Assembly (NCBI GenBank): GCA_021794015.1
Contig: JAJYRQ010000006.1
Location: 1-64,000 of the forward strand
Length of the DNA stretch: 64,000 nucleotides
Direction: 5' to 3'
From: Deltaproteobacteria bacterium
Lineage (GTDB): Bacteria; Desulfobacterota; Binatia; Binatales; Binataceae
Position 1 is the stretch's first letter. Each line of letters begins with the position of its first letter. The notes below the pieces were generated by a model, which did not search any database, had not been told where the DNA came from, and saw only the letters and a list, made by a program, of their open reading frames with translations. Below are positions 52,698 to 62,382 of the stretch, piece by piece. A program made the translations under genes and the position numbers.

Positions 52698-55406
52698 TTG
52701 GAACTGGCCAAGCAATTTGACCCCAAGTCGGTCGAGGAACGCTGGTTCCAGCGCTGGGTCGACGCGGGATACTTCCGGGCCGCCCCGGAGCTTGGCGGGG
52801 AAGCGTTCTCCATGGTGATTCCGCCGCCCAACGTTACCGGGCAGCTTCATCTGGGCCACGCGCTCAACGTCACGCTGCAGGACATCATCGTGCGCACCCG
52901 CCGGATGCAGGGCTTCAATACGCTCTGGCTGCCCGGCACCGACCACGCCGGGATTGCGACGCAGAACGTAGTTGAACGCGAGTTGGCCAAGCAAGGAACG
53001 ACGCGCCACGAGCTCGGGCGCGAGGCCTTCGTTGCGCGGGTCTGGCAGTGGCGCGAAACCTACGGGCGGCGTATCCTGCATCAACTGCGCCGCCTGGGCG
53101 CATCATGCGACTGGAGCCGGGAGCGTTTCACCCTGGACCCCGCGCTCTCGCGCGCCGTGGTCGAGGTCTTCGTCCGGCTCTACGAAGAAGGGCTGATTTA
53201 CCGCGGCCGGAGGCTTATCAACTGGTGTATCCGATGCGCCACGGCGCTCTCCGACCTGGAGGTTGACCACCTCGAGCGCTCAGGCACGCTCTACTACGTG
53301 CGCTACCCGTTCGCCGAGGGCGACGGCTGGGTCACCGTGGCAACGACCCGGCCCGAAACGATGCTGGGCGACAGCGCCGTCGCGGTCCATCCGGAAGATC
53401 GCCGCTGGTCGCTGTCGCTAGGCAGGCGGCTAAAACTGCCGCTGCTCGGAAGGGAGTTGCCGGTGATCGCCGACGGCGCGGTCGAGCCGCAGTTCGGGAC
53501 CGGCGCGGTCAAGGTTACGCCCGCTCATGACCCGGCCGACTTCGAGATCGGCCGCCGCCACGGCCTGGCCGAAATCTCGGTTATAGACCAGCAGGGTCGG
53601 ATGGTCGGACCGGTCGGCGCCTACGCCGGTCTTTCGCGCGAGCAATGCCGCGAGCGGGTGGTAGACGATCTGAAGGCGCAGGGCTTTCTTGAGAAGACCG
53701 AGCCACATCGGCACGCGGTGGGCGTCTGCTCGCGCTGTCAGACCGTGGTCGAGCCGCTGCTGTCCGAGCAGTGGTTTGTGCGGACGCGAGCGCTGGCCGA
53801 CAACGCAATCGGCGCAGTCGAGCAGGGCCGAACTATTTTCTTCCCGCGCTTTTGGGAGAACACCTACTTCGCCTGGATGAGGAACATCCATGACTGGTGC
53901 ATCTCGCGCCAGCTCTGGTGGGGCCATCGCATCCCCGCCTACTGGTGCGAAGGGTGCGGCGCGCTGACGGTTGCGCGGGAGCGGCCGGGGCGCTGCGAGC
54001 GCTGCGGCGCGGTCGAAATTCGCCAGGACGAGGATGTTCTTGACACCTGGTTCAGTTCGGCGCTCTGGCCGTTTTCCACGATGGGATGGCCGGAGCAGAC
54101 GGCCGATCTGGCGCGCTACTACCCAACCACGGTGCTGATCACCGGTTTCGACATCATTTTTTTCTGGGTGGCGCGGATGCTCATGATGGGCCTGAAGTTC
54201 ATGGGCGAGGTGCCGTTTCGCCACGTTTACATCACGCCGCTGGTGCGCGACCAGCACGGCAAGAAGATGACCAAGTCGCGTGGCAACGTGGTCGACGTAC
54301 TGGAGATCGTCGACCGCTACGGCAGCGACGCGGTGCGTTTTGCGCTGGCGCAGCTTGCAGTGCAGGGGCGTGACCTGGTGCTTTCGCCCGAGCGGCTGGC
54401 GGCCGCCCGCGCTTTTGCCAACAAGGTGTGGAACGCCGCGCGCTTTGTCTTTTTGAGCCTTGAAGACGCGCCGCGCCCGACGCCGGCGCCCGAGGCCGCC
54501 GACCTCGACCTTGCCGAGCGCTGGGTGTGCGACGAGCTCTCCGGCGCGGTCGCAGAGGTAGCGGGCGCCATCGAGCGCTATGAATTCAACAACGCGGCGC
54601 TGGCAGCACACCGCTTCGTCTGGCACCGCTTCTGCGACTGGTACATCGAGCTTTCCAAGCCGGCGCTGCGCTTAGGCGGCGCAAGAAAGCTGGCGGCCCA
54701 GGCGGTCCTGGTTCACTGCCTGGACCGCTCGCTGCGGCTGCTGCATCCTTTTATGCCGTTCATCACCGAGGAAATCTGGCAGGTGTTGCGGCCGTTTATT
54801 GGCGAGCCGCAGCGCAGCGACCATCTGGCCGTGGCGCGTTTTCCCGAACCGTCGGCGCAAAAGCTGCTTTCCGAAGAAGAGGCCGTCGCGATGGCGCATT
54901 GTATCGAGGCGGCCGAGGCAGTCAATTCATTAAGAGCTCTCGTCGGCCATCACCCGGGCAACAAAATCAAGGCATGGGCCAGGCCGGTTTTCCTACCTGC
55001 CGGTGTAATCGTTGACTCACCCGCGCAGAGAGAGGCGCTGTTTGGCCGGGAGGCGCGGCGCTGGGAGCCTTACCTGTTCACCATGGCGAAATTGGAAAGT
55101 CTCGAGCTGCTGCACCTCAACCAGGGGTTCCCGGCGGGTAGCGTTGCCTACTTCCTTGGCTGGGGCGAGGTTGGCATACAGCCGCCGCCGGATTTCGACC
55201 CACGCAAGGCGCGGCATGCGCTGGCGGAAAAACTGAACGAGGTCAGGGTTCATCTCCAGCGACACCGGGAGCGGCTTGCCGACCCCAACTTTCACGCCAG
55301 GGCAGGCGAAGAGACCATCAGCCAAACCTACGAGCGGCAGGCCGATCTCCAGTCACAGCAAAGCCTGCTCGAACGACAGTTAAGCGCCCTGCCGGGAGAG
55401 GGATAG
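52698..55406 (+). CDS. valS: Valyl-tRNA synthetase
   Basis: ValRS charges tRNA-Val and edits threonine; class Ia synthetase, 902 residues. The HIGH motif is HLGH at 51-54 and KMSKS is KMTKS at 523-527; the CP1 editing domain lies between (TVATTRPETMLGD). The anticodon domain and a C-terminal coiled coil (about 840-900) follow. The start is TTG, supported by a perfect GGAGGTGA nine bases upstream; the next in-frame ATG lies inside the catalytic domain, so TTG is real. Cytoplasmic. Confidence 0.96.
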   Translation: MELAKQFDPKSVEERWFQRWVDAGYFRAAPELGGEAFSMVIPPPNVTGQLHLGHALNVTLQDIIVRTRRMQGFNTLWLPGTDHAGIATQNVVERELAKQGTTRHELGREAFVARVWQWRETYGRRILHQLRRLGASCDWSRERFTLDPALSRAVVEVFVRLYEEGLIYRGRRLINWCIRCATALSDLEVDHLERSGTLYYVRYPFAEGDGWVTVATTRPETMLGDSAVAVHPEDRRWSLSLGRRLKLPLLGRELPVIADGAVEPQFGTGAVKVTPAHDPADFEIGRRHGLAEISVIDQQGRMVGPVGAYAGLSREQCRERVVDDLKAQGFLEKTEPHRHAVGVCSRCQTVVEPLLSEQWFVRTRALADNAIGAVEQGRTIFFPRFWENTYFAWMRNIHDWCISRQLWWGHRIPAYWCEGCGALTVARERPGRCERCGAVEIRQDEDVLDTWFSSALWPFSTMGWPEQTADLARYYPTTVLITGFDIIFFWVARMLMMGLKFMGEVPFRHVYITPLVRDQHGKKMTKSRGNVVDVLEIVDRYGSDAVRFALAQLAVQGRDLVLSPERLAAARAFANKVWNAARFVFLSLEDAPRPTPAPEAADLDLAERWVCDELSGAVAEVAGAIERYEFNNAALAAHRFVWHRFCDWYIELSKPALRLGGARKLAAQAVLVHCLDRSLRLLHPFMPFITEEIWQVLRPFIGEPQRSDHLAVARFPEPSAQKLLSEEEAVAMAHCIEAAEAVNSLRALVGHHPGNKIKAWARPVFLPAGVIVDSPAQREALFGREARRWEPYLFTMAKLESLELLHLNQGFPAGSVAYFLGWGEVGIQPPPDFDPRKARHALAEKLNEVRVHLQRHRERLADPNFHARAGEETISQTYERQADLQSQQSLLERQLSALPGEG

Positions 55407-55519
55407 CACCAGACCCGCCATGCAACGCAAGCGACAAGCAGGCTCCCACACGAGTCAACCGCCCGCGTGCAGGCGGCCGCGCTCGCCGGCAACGCTGTGG
55501 TAGCGACAGCGGCCGCGCC

Positions 55520-56326
55520 GTGACCAACCCGTACGCCGCAATCGAGCGAGGCCATCCGGGACGGATCGGATGGCGCATATTCTACTTCGACCGGCTCGGC
55601 TCGACGCAGCAGGCGGCCGGCGAGCTGGCGGCCCGCGGCGCCGCGCAAGGTACGGTGGTAATCGCAGAAGCGCAGGAAGCCGGTCGTGGCCGCCTGGGCC
55701 GCACCTGGTACTCGCCTGCCGGCAAGAACCTTTACGCAACGGTGATTCTGCGACCCAACGCCTTGGCGCTCTCCCAGGTGGCGTCGCTCAGCCTGGCGGC
55801 GGGTATCGCGGTCGCCGAAACCCTTGAAAGGTTTGCGCCCGGCGAGGTCGCGCTTAAGTGGCCGAACGATATCTGGCTCTCGCGCAGGAAAGCCGGCGGC
55901 CTGATAGCCGAGGCAATCGTAGCGCCCGACCAGCGGCTGCAGTACGTACTCCTCGGAGTCGGGCTCAACCTTAACCTGGCCGAGAACGACATCCCCGAGG
56001 ATCTGCGCTGGCGCGCCACCTCGGTGCTGGCTGCCACCGGACAGCGTTGCGATCGAGTTGGAGTTGCTGATGAGCTTTTTGCGCGGCTTGAGACTCGTTA
56101 CCGGGAACATGCAAAGTCTGGCTTCGCAGGTCTTAAACCCACCTACGACAGGTATTGCGCGCTAAAGGGAAAAAAAGTTAGCGTGGTCGCCGGCGGTCAA
56201 CCCAGGTCGGGCTTCGTACTGGGCGTTGACGAAACCGGGGCGCTCTTGCTCGAGGTCGGAGCAAGCGTTGACCGCATCCTTGCCGGTGACGTAAGCGTGG
56301 AGAGTGCGTACGAAGAGGGGGTGTAA
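55520..56326 (+). CDS. birA: Biotin-[acetyl-CoA-carboxylase] ligase, monofunctional
   Basis: BirA joins biotin to its carrier protein via biotinyl-AMP. The 268-residue protein has the signature EAGRGRLGRTWYSPAGKNLY near 55-75, KWPNDIWL near 112-119 and a C-terminal SH3-like domain (about 215-262). It starts at the catalytic domain with no N-terminal winged helix, so it is the group I form without biotin-operon repressor activity. GTG start. Confidence 0.94.
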   Translation: MTNPYAAIERGHPGRIGWRIFYFDRLGSTQQAAGELAARGAAQGTVVIAEAQEAGRGRLGRTWYSPAGKNLYATVILRPNALALSQVASLSLAAGIAVAETLERFAPGEVALKWPNDIWLSRRKAGGLIAEAIVAPDQRLQYVLLGVGLNLNLAENDIPEDLRWRATSVLAATGQRCDRVGVADELFARLETRYREHAKSGFAGLKPTYDRYCALKGKKVSVVAGGQPRSGFVLGVDETGALLLEVGASVDRILAGDVSVESAYEEGV

Positions 56327-56430
56327 GGGAGGCGTGCGAGGTCGGGCGCGGCGGCCGAGTTGCACCGCTGAGGCTAGGCTTGGCGGGACGGCCTTCTCTT
56401 CGCCTTCAAAACGGGCAAAGGTGAAAAGTC

Positions 56431-58533
56431 ATGGCGGTGGAAGAAGTCGGCCGGCTTAGGACCATAGCGCTGGTGGGCCAGGGCGGATGCGGGAAAACGC
56501 AGCTTGCCGAGGCGATGCTCTTCAGCGCGGGCGCAATCAGCCGGCTGGGGCGGCCCGACGACGGAACCGCGGTGATGGACTTTGAGCCCGAGGAGGTGGC
56601 CCGGCACATTTCCATTAGCACCGGCTTCCATCACTTCTCCTGGAAGAAGAACGAGGTCATCCTTGCAGACACGCCCGGCTACGGGGCCTTCCTGTTTGAC
56701 GCGCTCAACTCGCTGAGCGTGGTCGACGGCGCCGTATTGGTGGTGAGTCCGGCCTCAGACCTCAAGGTTGAAGCGGAAAAAATATGGCAGGTGATCGCCG
56801 CCTCGGGCATCCCGCGGCTCGCCTTTGTCTCGCGCCTGGACCGGGAGCGAACCAGCTTCGAGGCGGCATTGCGCGACCTGGAGCAGGGCCTCGGCGCCAA
56901 GCCGGTGGTACTGGCGTCCCCGGTGGGCGAAGAGACAGGTTTTGCCGGGGTAATCGACCTGCTTTCGATGAAGCTTTTGCGCTACCCGGACGTCACAGGC
57001 AAGCCGCGCGAGGAGGAACTCTCGGGCGAACTGGCCGAACAGGCAGAGCAGGCCCGCACCCGGCTTTGCGACGCGGTGGCCGAGACCGACGACGCGCTGC
57101 TCGAGCAGTACCTGGAGAAAGGCTCGCTCGAGGCGCAAGCGCTTAGCGCCGGCCTGCGCGCGGCAGTGCTGGCGGGCAAGCTTACCCCGGTGCTATGCGG
57201 CTCGGGAGCCAAGAACATCGGGGTCAGCCGACTGCTCGACGCGATCGTCGCGCTCTTGCCGGCGCCTGACCAGCGGCCCGCGCGCCAGGGCGCCGAACCC
57301 GCGACCAAACAGCCCGTCTCGCGGCCGGCCGATCCCAAGGCGCCGATGTCGGCGCTGGTCTTCAAGACGGTGGTTGACCCGTATGCGGGCAAGCTCTCGA
57401 TTCTGCGCGTGGTTTCCGGCCGGCTGCTGAGCGATGCGGCGGTGCTCAACGCAAGCCGCAGCAGCAAGGAGCGGCTGGGGCAGCTCTTGCGGCTGGAGGG
57501 GCGCAAGCAGGCGCCGCTTGCGGCCGCGCTGCCGGGCGAGATCGCGGCGGTGGCCAAGCTCAAGGAGACTGCCACCGGCGACAGCCTGTGCGACGAGAAA
57601 GCGCCGGTCCTCTTCGCGCCGCTTGCGCGCCCCGTCGCAACCATCTCGTTCGCCATTCGTCCCAAGGCGCGCGAGGACGAGGAGAAAGCCTCGCTCGCCC
57701 TCCAGCGGATGGTCGAAGAGGACCCCGCGCTCGAGACCAGACGCGACCCGCAAACCCGCGAGATAATTCTCTCCGGAACCGACCAGATGCACCTCGAGGT
57801 CACCATCGAGCGGCTAAAGCGCAAGTTCGGCGTGGCGGTCGAACTGCACGCCCCCAAGGTCCCCTACAAAGAGACCATTAAGAGCAAAGCCGAGGCGCAG
57901 GGCAAGTACAAACGCCAGTCGGGCGGACGCGGGCAGTACGGCGACTGCTGGCTGCGCCTGGAGCCGCTTGCGCGCAGCGCCGGCGTGCAGTTCGAGGACG
58001 AGATCGTTGGCGGGGCGATCCCCCGGCAGTATATACCTTCGGTGGAAAAGGGCGTGCGCCACGCCCTCAACGAAGGGCTGCTTGCCGGCTACCCGATGGT
58101 CGACCTCAGGGTGAGCGTTTTCGACGGCAGCCATCACGAAGTCGACTCCTCCGACATGGCTTTCCAGATTGCCGCCTCGATGGGCGTGAAGAACGCCGTC
58201 GAAAAGGCGCGCCCGGTGCTGCTCGAACCGGTGCTGGCAATGGAGGTAAGCTGCCCCAGCGAGCACCTGGGCGACGTAATTGGCGATCTTAATTCGCGCC
58301 GCGGCAAGGTGCTCGGCATGGACCGGCGCGGCGCCAACGAGGTGGTGCGGGCGCTGGTGCCGATGGCCGAGGTGTTGAAGTACAGTTCGGATCTGAGGTC
58401 GATGACCTCGGGCCGCGGCTCCTTCGAGTCGCGCTTTTCGCACTACGAAGAGGTGCCCGCGCCGATCGCAGAGAAAGTCATCAAGGAGGCGCGCGCCGCG
58501 CGCGAGGCGCTAAAGGAACGCGCCCAGGCGTAA
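56431..58533 (+). CDS. Elongation factor G-like GTPase (EF-G2 type)
   Basis: The product is a 700-residue translational GTPase paralogue. The G domain has P-loop GQGGCGKT at 16-23 (canonical EF-G has AHIDAGKT) and DTPGY for G3; the G4 element reads SRLD instead of NKxD. Switch I has RHISIS where EF-G has RGITI. Domains II-V are complete. These departures match EF-G2-type proteins, which are not main elongation factors and in studied cases have weak or no GTPase-driven translocation. ATG with AAGGTGA at 8 nt. Cellular role unclear. Confidence 0.9.
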   Translation: MAVEEVGRLRTIALVGQGGCGKTQLAEAMLFSAGAISRLGRPDDGTAVMDFEPEEVARHISISTGFHHFSWKKNEVILADTPGYGAFLFDALNSLSVVDGAVLVVSPASDLKVEAEKIWQVIAASGIPRLAFVSRLDRERTSFEAALRDLEQGLGAKPVVLASPVGEETGFAGVIDLLSMKLLRYPDVTGKPREEELSGELAEQAEQARTRLCDAVAETDDALLEQYLEKGSLEAQALSAGLRAAVLAGKLTPVLCGSGAKNIGVSRLLDAIVALLPAPDQRPARQGAEPATKQPVSRPADPKAPMSALVFKTVVDPYAGKLSILRVVSGRLLSDAAVLNASRSSKERLGQLLRLEGRKQAPLAAALPGEIAAVAKLKETATGDSLCDEKAPVLFAPLARPVATISFAIRPKAREDEEKASLALQRMVEEDPALETRRDPQTREIILSGTDQMHLEVTIERLKRKFGVAVELHAPKVPYKETIKSKAEAQGKYKRQSGGRGQYGDCWLRLEPLARSAGVQFEDEIVGGAIPRQYIPSVEKGVRHALNEGLLAGYPMVDLRVSVFDGSHHEVDSSDMAFQIAASMGVKNAVEKARPVLLEPVLAMEVSCPSEHLGDVIGDLNSRRGKVLGMDRRGANEVVRALVPMAEVLKYSSDLRSMTSGRGSFESRFSHYEEVPAPIAEKVIKEARAAREALKERAQA

Positions 58534-58605
58534 GAGGCGTGGCGCGCCGCCCCGGGCCCGCCAGGCCGGGGCGCCGCGCCCCGCGAAACGGGAAGGTAAT
58601 CCCCG

Positions 58606-58818
58606 ATGCATCAGATGGCGCGAGTGCTGATTGTCGCCGGCGTTCTCCTGGCGGCGCTGGGAGCCGCGCTGTGGGGGCTCTCGTCGCTGCCCCTGATCGG
58701 TCGGCTGCCGGGCGACATCTACCTGCGCCGGGGCAACGCGGTGTTTTACTTTCCGCTGGCGACCTGTCTCTTGATAAGTCTCGTGCTGACCCTGTTGCTG
58801 AGCCTTTTCAAGCGCTAG
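58606..58818 (+). CDS. DUF2905 family small membrane protein
   Basis: The 70-residue product has two predicted membrane helices (about 5-30 and 44-66) around a conserved short loop LPLIGRLPGDIYLRRGN, the signature of DUF2905. Function is unknown. It lies 72 bp after the EF-G2 gene and 6 bp before the NtrY-like kinase gene, likely co-transcribed with the latter. Confidence 0.9.
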   Translation: MHQMARVLIVAGVLLAALGAALWGLSSLPLIGRLPGDIYLRRGNAVFYFPLATCLLISLVLTLLLSLFKR

Positions 58819-58824
58819 GAAACC

Positions 58825-61050
58825 GTGACAACGGCGCAGCAAATCAAGGCCGGCGCGCACGGGCACGAATCGAAGCGCCGCCACCGGGAATGGATCGCGG
58901 TGGTGGTGGCGGCGGTTACGCTGGTCGCCTTTGTCGCGGTGCGTACGCGGCTGCCGCCGCTGGCTGGACACACCTCGCTGGTCGCCAATTTGGTGGTGAT
59001 CATGCTGTTCGACCTGAGTGTGCTGCTGCTCGGGGTGTTGCTATTTCTGGTGGGGCGCAACCTGGCCAAGGTCATCTTCGAGCGGCGCCGGGGGCGTATC
59101 GGGTCGCGGTTGCAGGCGCGGATGGTGGCCGGGTTCATTGCCACCGCGCTGTTTCCGGCGGTTTTTCTGCTTTACGTCGCGCAGGCGTTTTTACGGGCCG
59201 ACGTACAGAGTTGGTTTCGGCCGCAGTACGAGCAGGTGCTCGATGATTCGTTGCTGATCGCGGAGGTTTATTACCTGAACTCCGCGAACAACGCCGTTCA
59301 TTTCGCGCGCGTGCTGGCGCATCAGATTTCCGCCGCCGGCCTGCTCGGTCCCGGGCGCCGCGCGGAACTTAAGCGTTTCGTCGAACGCCGGCAGCAGGAG
59401 TACAACCTCGGCACCATCGAGGTCTTCGGCTCGGACCGCAGGCTTTTGCTGCTGGCGCTCACGCCGCGTACCCCCACCGGGGTCGGGCTGGCGCCCGACT
59501 CGCCGCTCTTGGCGCTGGCGCTCAAGGGCAAGGCAGCCAGCCGCACCGAGTCGCTGGGCAAGGCCGACGTTATCCGCGGCGCGGCGCCGATCTACGCCGC
59601 GCCCGAGTCGGACGCGGTGATGGGGGCCGTGGCGGTGGATTACTACCTGCCGCGCAGTCTTTCACGGCGGGCGGCGGACGTGTCGCGGGCCTTCGAGAAC
59701 TATTTTCAGCTTCGCACGCTTCGCCAGCCGATCCTGCGAAGCTACCTTCTGGCGCTGGTGCTAATCGCGCTGGTCGTGGTGCTGCTGGCCAGTTGGTTCG
59801 GCATCTTCCTGGCGCGCGGCATCACGGGGCCAATCAAGCTGCTCGCCGAAGGAACGCAGGCCGTGGCGCGCGGCCAGTTCGAGCATCGCATTCCGGCGGT
59901 GGGCGACGACGAAATCGGGCGCCTGGTCGCTTCGTTCAATCGTATGACCGAGGACTTGTTGGTCTCGCGCGCCGAGCTGGACCGGCGCCGCCTCTACACC
60001 GAGACGCTTTTGCGCAACGTCTCGGCGGGCGTCGTCGGGCTCGATCCCGGCGGCCGGCTGACCATGCTGAATCCCTGTGCGGAACGGCTGCTCGGGCTGG
60101 GAGCGGCGGCCGTAGGGCGGCCCTACGGGCAAGTGCTGGCGGCGGAAATCACCCGGATTCTCGACGATCTTTGCGCGGCCGAGGCGCGCCCGGTCGAGGC
60201 GCGCGCCTCGGTGAAGGTCGGCCCGGGCGCCGAGAGCGAACTGCTGCTGACGGTAACTTCGCTCGGGGCCGAGTCGGGCGAAAACCTCGGGATGCTACTG
60301 TTCCTCGAGGACATCAGCCAGCTTGCCAAGATCGAGCGGATGGAGGCCTGGCGCGAGGTGGCCCGGCGCATCGCCCACGAAATCAAGAACCCGCTTACGC
60401 CCATCCAGCTCTCCGCCGAGCGGCTGGCGCGCCATCTGCCGCCCTGCGACAACGCCACGCGGGAGCTGGTCGAAGGATGCGTGCGCACGGTGGTGGGCGA
60501 GGTGCGCCAGCTTAAGCGGCTGGTGGATGAGTTTTCGGCCTTCGCCCGGATGCCGCACCTCGACCCGCGCCCGGGGGACTTAAACGCTCTGGCTCGGGAA
60601 GCGGTGGAAAATTTTCAGCAGGCGCATCCGGGCGTGGAATTCAGGCTGGGGCTGGCCTCTGAGTTGCCGCTGATTGCCATCGACCGCGACGGGCTTAAGC
60701 GGGCGCTCGTCAACCTGCTCGACAACGCCGCCTTCGCCGCGCGCGACAACGGCGCCAACGGGCAGGCGCCGTGCGTCGAGGTGACAACCGCGTATGCCCC
60801 GGCCAGCGGCACGGTGATGCTCGAGGTGAGCGATAACGGCCGCGGCATCGATGCGCGGCTGCGCAGCCGGATATTCGAGCCCTACTTTTCGACCCGCCAG
60901 GGCGGCACCGGGCTGGGTCTGGCCATTGTCTCGGCCATCGTGGCCGACCATCATGGTTTCGTTCGGGTGCGCGACAATCAACCGGCAGGTAGCAGGTTTG
61001 TGCTGGAGTTCCCGGTCAGGGGGCAACCGGCGGGCGCGCCGCTGGCCTAG
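58825..61050 (+). CDS. NtrY-like membrane histidine kinase
   Basis: The product is a sensor kinase of the NtrY type, 741 residues. It has N-terminal membrane helices (about 24-40, 53-77, 100-121), an extracytoplasmic sensor region (about 125-305), a further helix (306-330), HAMP (about 330-383), PAS (about 392-500), HisKA with phospho-acceptor H518 (RRIAHEIKNPLTPIQLS), and an HATPase domain with N-box N630/N634, DNGRGID and GTGLGLAI. GTG start with AGGA. NtrY normally pairs with NtrX; here the next gene, 31 bp on, is a receiver-LpxC fusion. Signal unknown. Confidence 0.93.
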   Translation: MTTAQQIKAGAHGHESKRRHREWIAVVVAAVTLVAFVAVRTRLPPLAGHTSLVANLVVIMLFDLSVLLLGVLLFLVGRNLAKVIFERRRGRIGSRLQARMVAGFIATALFPAVFLLYVAQAFLRADVQSWFRPQYEQVLDDSLLIAEVYYLNSANNAVHFARVLAHQISAAGLLGPGRRAELKRFVERRQQEYNLGTIEVFGSDRRLLLLALTPRTPTGVGLAPDSPLLALALKGKAASRTESLGKADVIRGAAPIYAAPESDAVMGAVAVDYYLPRSLSRRAADVSRAFENYFQLRTLRQPILRSYLLALVLIALVVVLLASWFGIFLARGITGPIKLLAEGTQAVARGQFEHRIPAVGDDEIGRLVASFNRMTEDLLVSRAELDRRRLYTETLLRNVSAGVVGLDPGGRLTMLNPCAERLLGLGAAAVGRPYGQVLAAEITRILDDLCAAEARPVEARASVKVGPGAESELLLTVTSLGAESGENLGMLLFLEDISQLAKIERMEAWREVARRIAHEIKNPLTPIQLSAERLARHLPPCDNATRELVEGCVRTVVGEVRQLKRLVDEFSAFARMPHLDPRPGDLNALAREAVENFQQAHPGVEFRLGLASELPLIAIDRDGLKRALVNLLDNAAFAARDNGANGQAPCVEVTTAYAPASGTVMLEVSDNGRGIDARLRSRIFEPYFSTRQGGTGLGLAIVSAIVADHHGFVRVRDNQPAGSRFVLEFPVRGQPAGAPLA

Positions 61051-61081
61051 GCCGCGGCGACCCAATTCGGCGGTGGAGACG

Positions 61082-62347
61082 GTGAACGAAACAATCCTGG
61101 TCGTTGACGACGAAGAGAGCATCCGCAGCACCCTTGCAGCCATCCTGCGAGACGAGGGCTTTCGCGTCGTCCAAGCGAGCGATCCGGGTGGGGTATTCGA
61201 CCTGATCGATCGGGAAAAGCCGGCGCTTTTGCTGCTCGACGTCTGGATGCCTGAAATCGACGGGATCGAGCTTTTGCGCCGTATCAAGGAAACACACCCT
61301 GCGCTGCCGGTGGTAATGATTTCCGGCCACGGCAACATCCAGGCCGCGGTCGCCGCCGTGCGGCTCGGGGCCGCCGACTTCCTGGAGAAGCCGTTTTCCG
61401 TGGAGGCGCTGCTGACCTCGCTGCGCCGGGTCCTGGGGCTGCTCCAGCAGCCGGAGACGCGGCAGGCCTCGCAGCCCGAGCCAGCCAGCGCCGTCGCGGC
61501 GTCGAGCGCGGCGCGCGACGGCGTTGTCCAGCGCACGGTGCGCCGCTCGATCGTCTTTGCCGGCCAGGGCTTGCACAGCGGACTTAAGACCGGCGCGATC
61601 CTTCAGCCGGCGCCGCCGGACTTCGGTATCGTTTTTTCGCCGCTGGGCGACGACTCGGCAATTCGCGCCTGCGTCGAGAATGTCGCGGCCACCGGCTACA
61701 ACACCACGCTGGCGCTCGGCGGCAAATGGATTCGCACCGTGGAGCACCTCATGTCGGCGCTGTACGGCCTGGGCATCAGCAACCTGCTGGTAAAGACCGA
61801 CGGGGAGATTCCCGCGCTGGACGGTTCGGCGGCCGAGTTCTGCCGCCAGATAGCCGCCGCCGGCGTCGAGGAGCAGAAGGCCTGGCTGGAGCCGGCGCGC
61901 GTGCGCCGGCGCGTCGTGGTCGGCGACCCCGGCCAAGGCGGCGAGTTCATCAGCGCCGAGCCCGCCGCGCGCCTCGTCATCGACTACCGGCTGGAGTACG
62001 CACCGCCCATCGGCACGCAGGAGGTCCATTTCGAGCTTAGCTCGCCCGAGGTCTACGCCGCCGAGATAGCGCCGGCGCGAACCTTCGGCTTTGTGCACGA
62101 GTTCCGCAAGCTTTCCGAGATGGGGTTGGCGCGCGGCGGCCGGCTGGATAACGTCATCCTGGTCGATGACCGCAAGGTCGTCAACACCGCGCTGCGTTTT
62201 CCCGACGAATTTGCCCGCCACAAGGTGCTCGACCTTATCGGCGACCTTTACCTGCTCGGGCGCCCGCTCCTGGGGCACATCAAGGCGCGCAAGACGGGCC
62301 ACTCCGACAACCTGGCCCTGGTGCAGGCCATTCGCGCCTCGCTCTGA
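61082..62347 (+). CDS. lpxC: Response-regulator receiver fused to LpxC deacetylase
   Basis: The product is a 421-residue fusion. Residues 1-120 are a receiver domain with acidic pocket D9/D10, phospho-acceptor D53 (LLDVWMP), S81 and K103 (EKPF). An Ala/Gln/Pro-rich linker spans about 121-149. Residues 150-421 are LpxC, the Zn deacetylase committing UDP-acyl-GlcNAc to lipid A, with E221/H222 (TVEHLMSAL), H380 and D384 (HKVLDLIGD) and H407 (KTGHSDN). All residues of both active sites are present, and no AAA+ or DNA-binding domain occurs. A GTG at 61073 is an alternative start. It lies 31 bp after the NtrY-like kinase gene. Confidence 0.95.
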   Translation: MNETILVVDDEESIRSTLAAILRDEGFRVVQASDPGGVFDLIDREKPALLLLDVWMPEIDGIELLRRIKETHPALPVVMISGHGNIQAAVAAVRLGAADFLEKPFSVEALLTSLRRVLGLLQQPETRQASQPEPASAVAASSAARDGVVQRTVRRSIVFAGQGLHSGLKTGAILQPAPPDFGIVFSPLGDDSAIRACVENVAATGYNTTLALGGKWIRTVEHLMSALYGLGISNLLVKTDGEIPALDGSAAEFCRQIAAAGVEEQKAWLEPARVRRRVVVGDPGQGGEFISAEPAARLVIDYRLEYAPPIGTQEVHFELSSPEVYAAEIAPARTFGFVHEFRKLSEMGLARGGRLDNVILVDDRKVVNTALRFPDEFARHKVLDLIGDLYLLGRPLLGHIKARKTGHSDNLALVQAIRASL

Positions 62348-62382
62348 GACGCGCGGCGCCTGTAAAGAGGCGAGCGGCCGTT

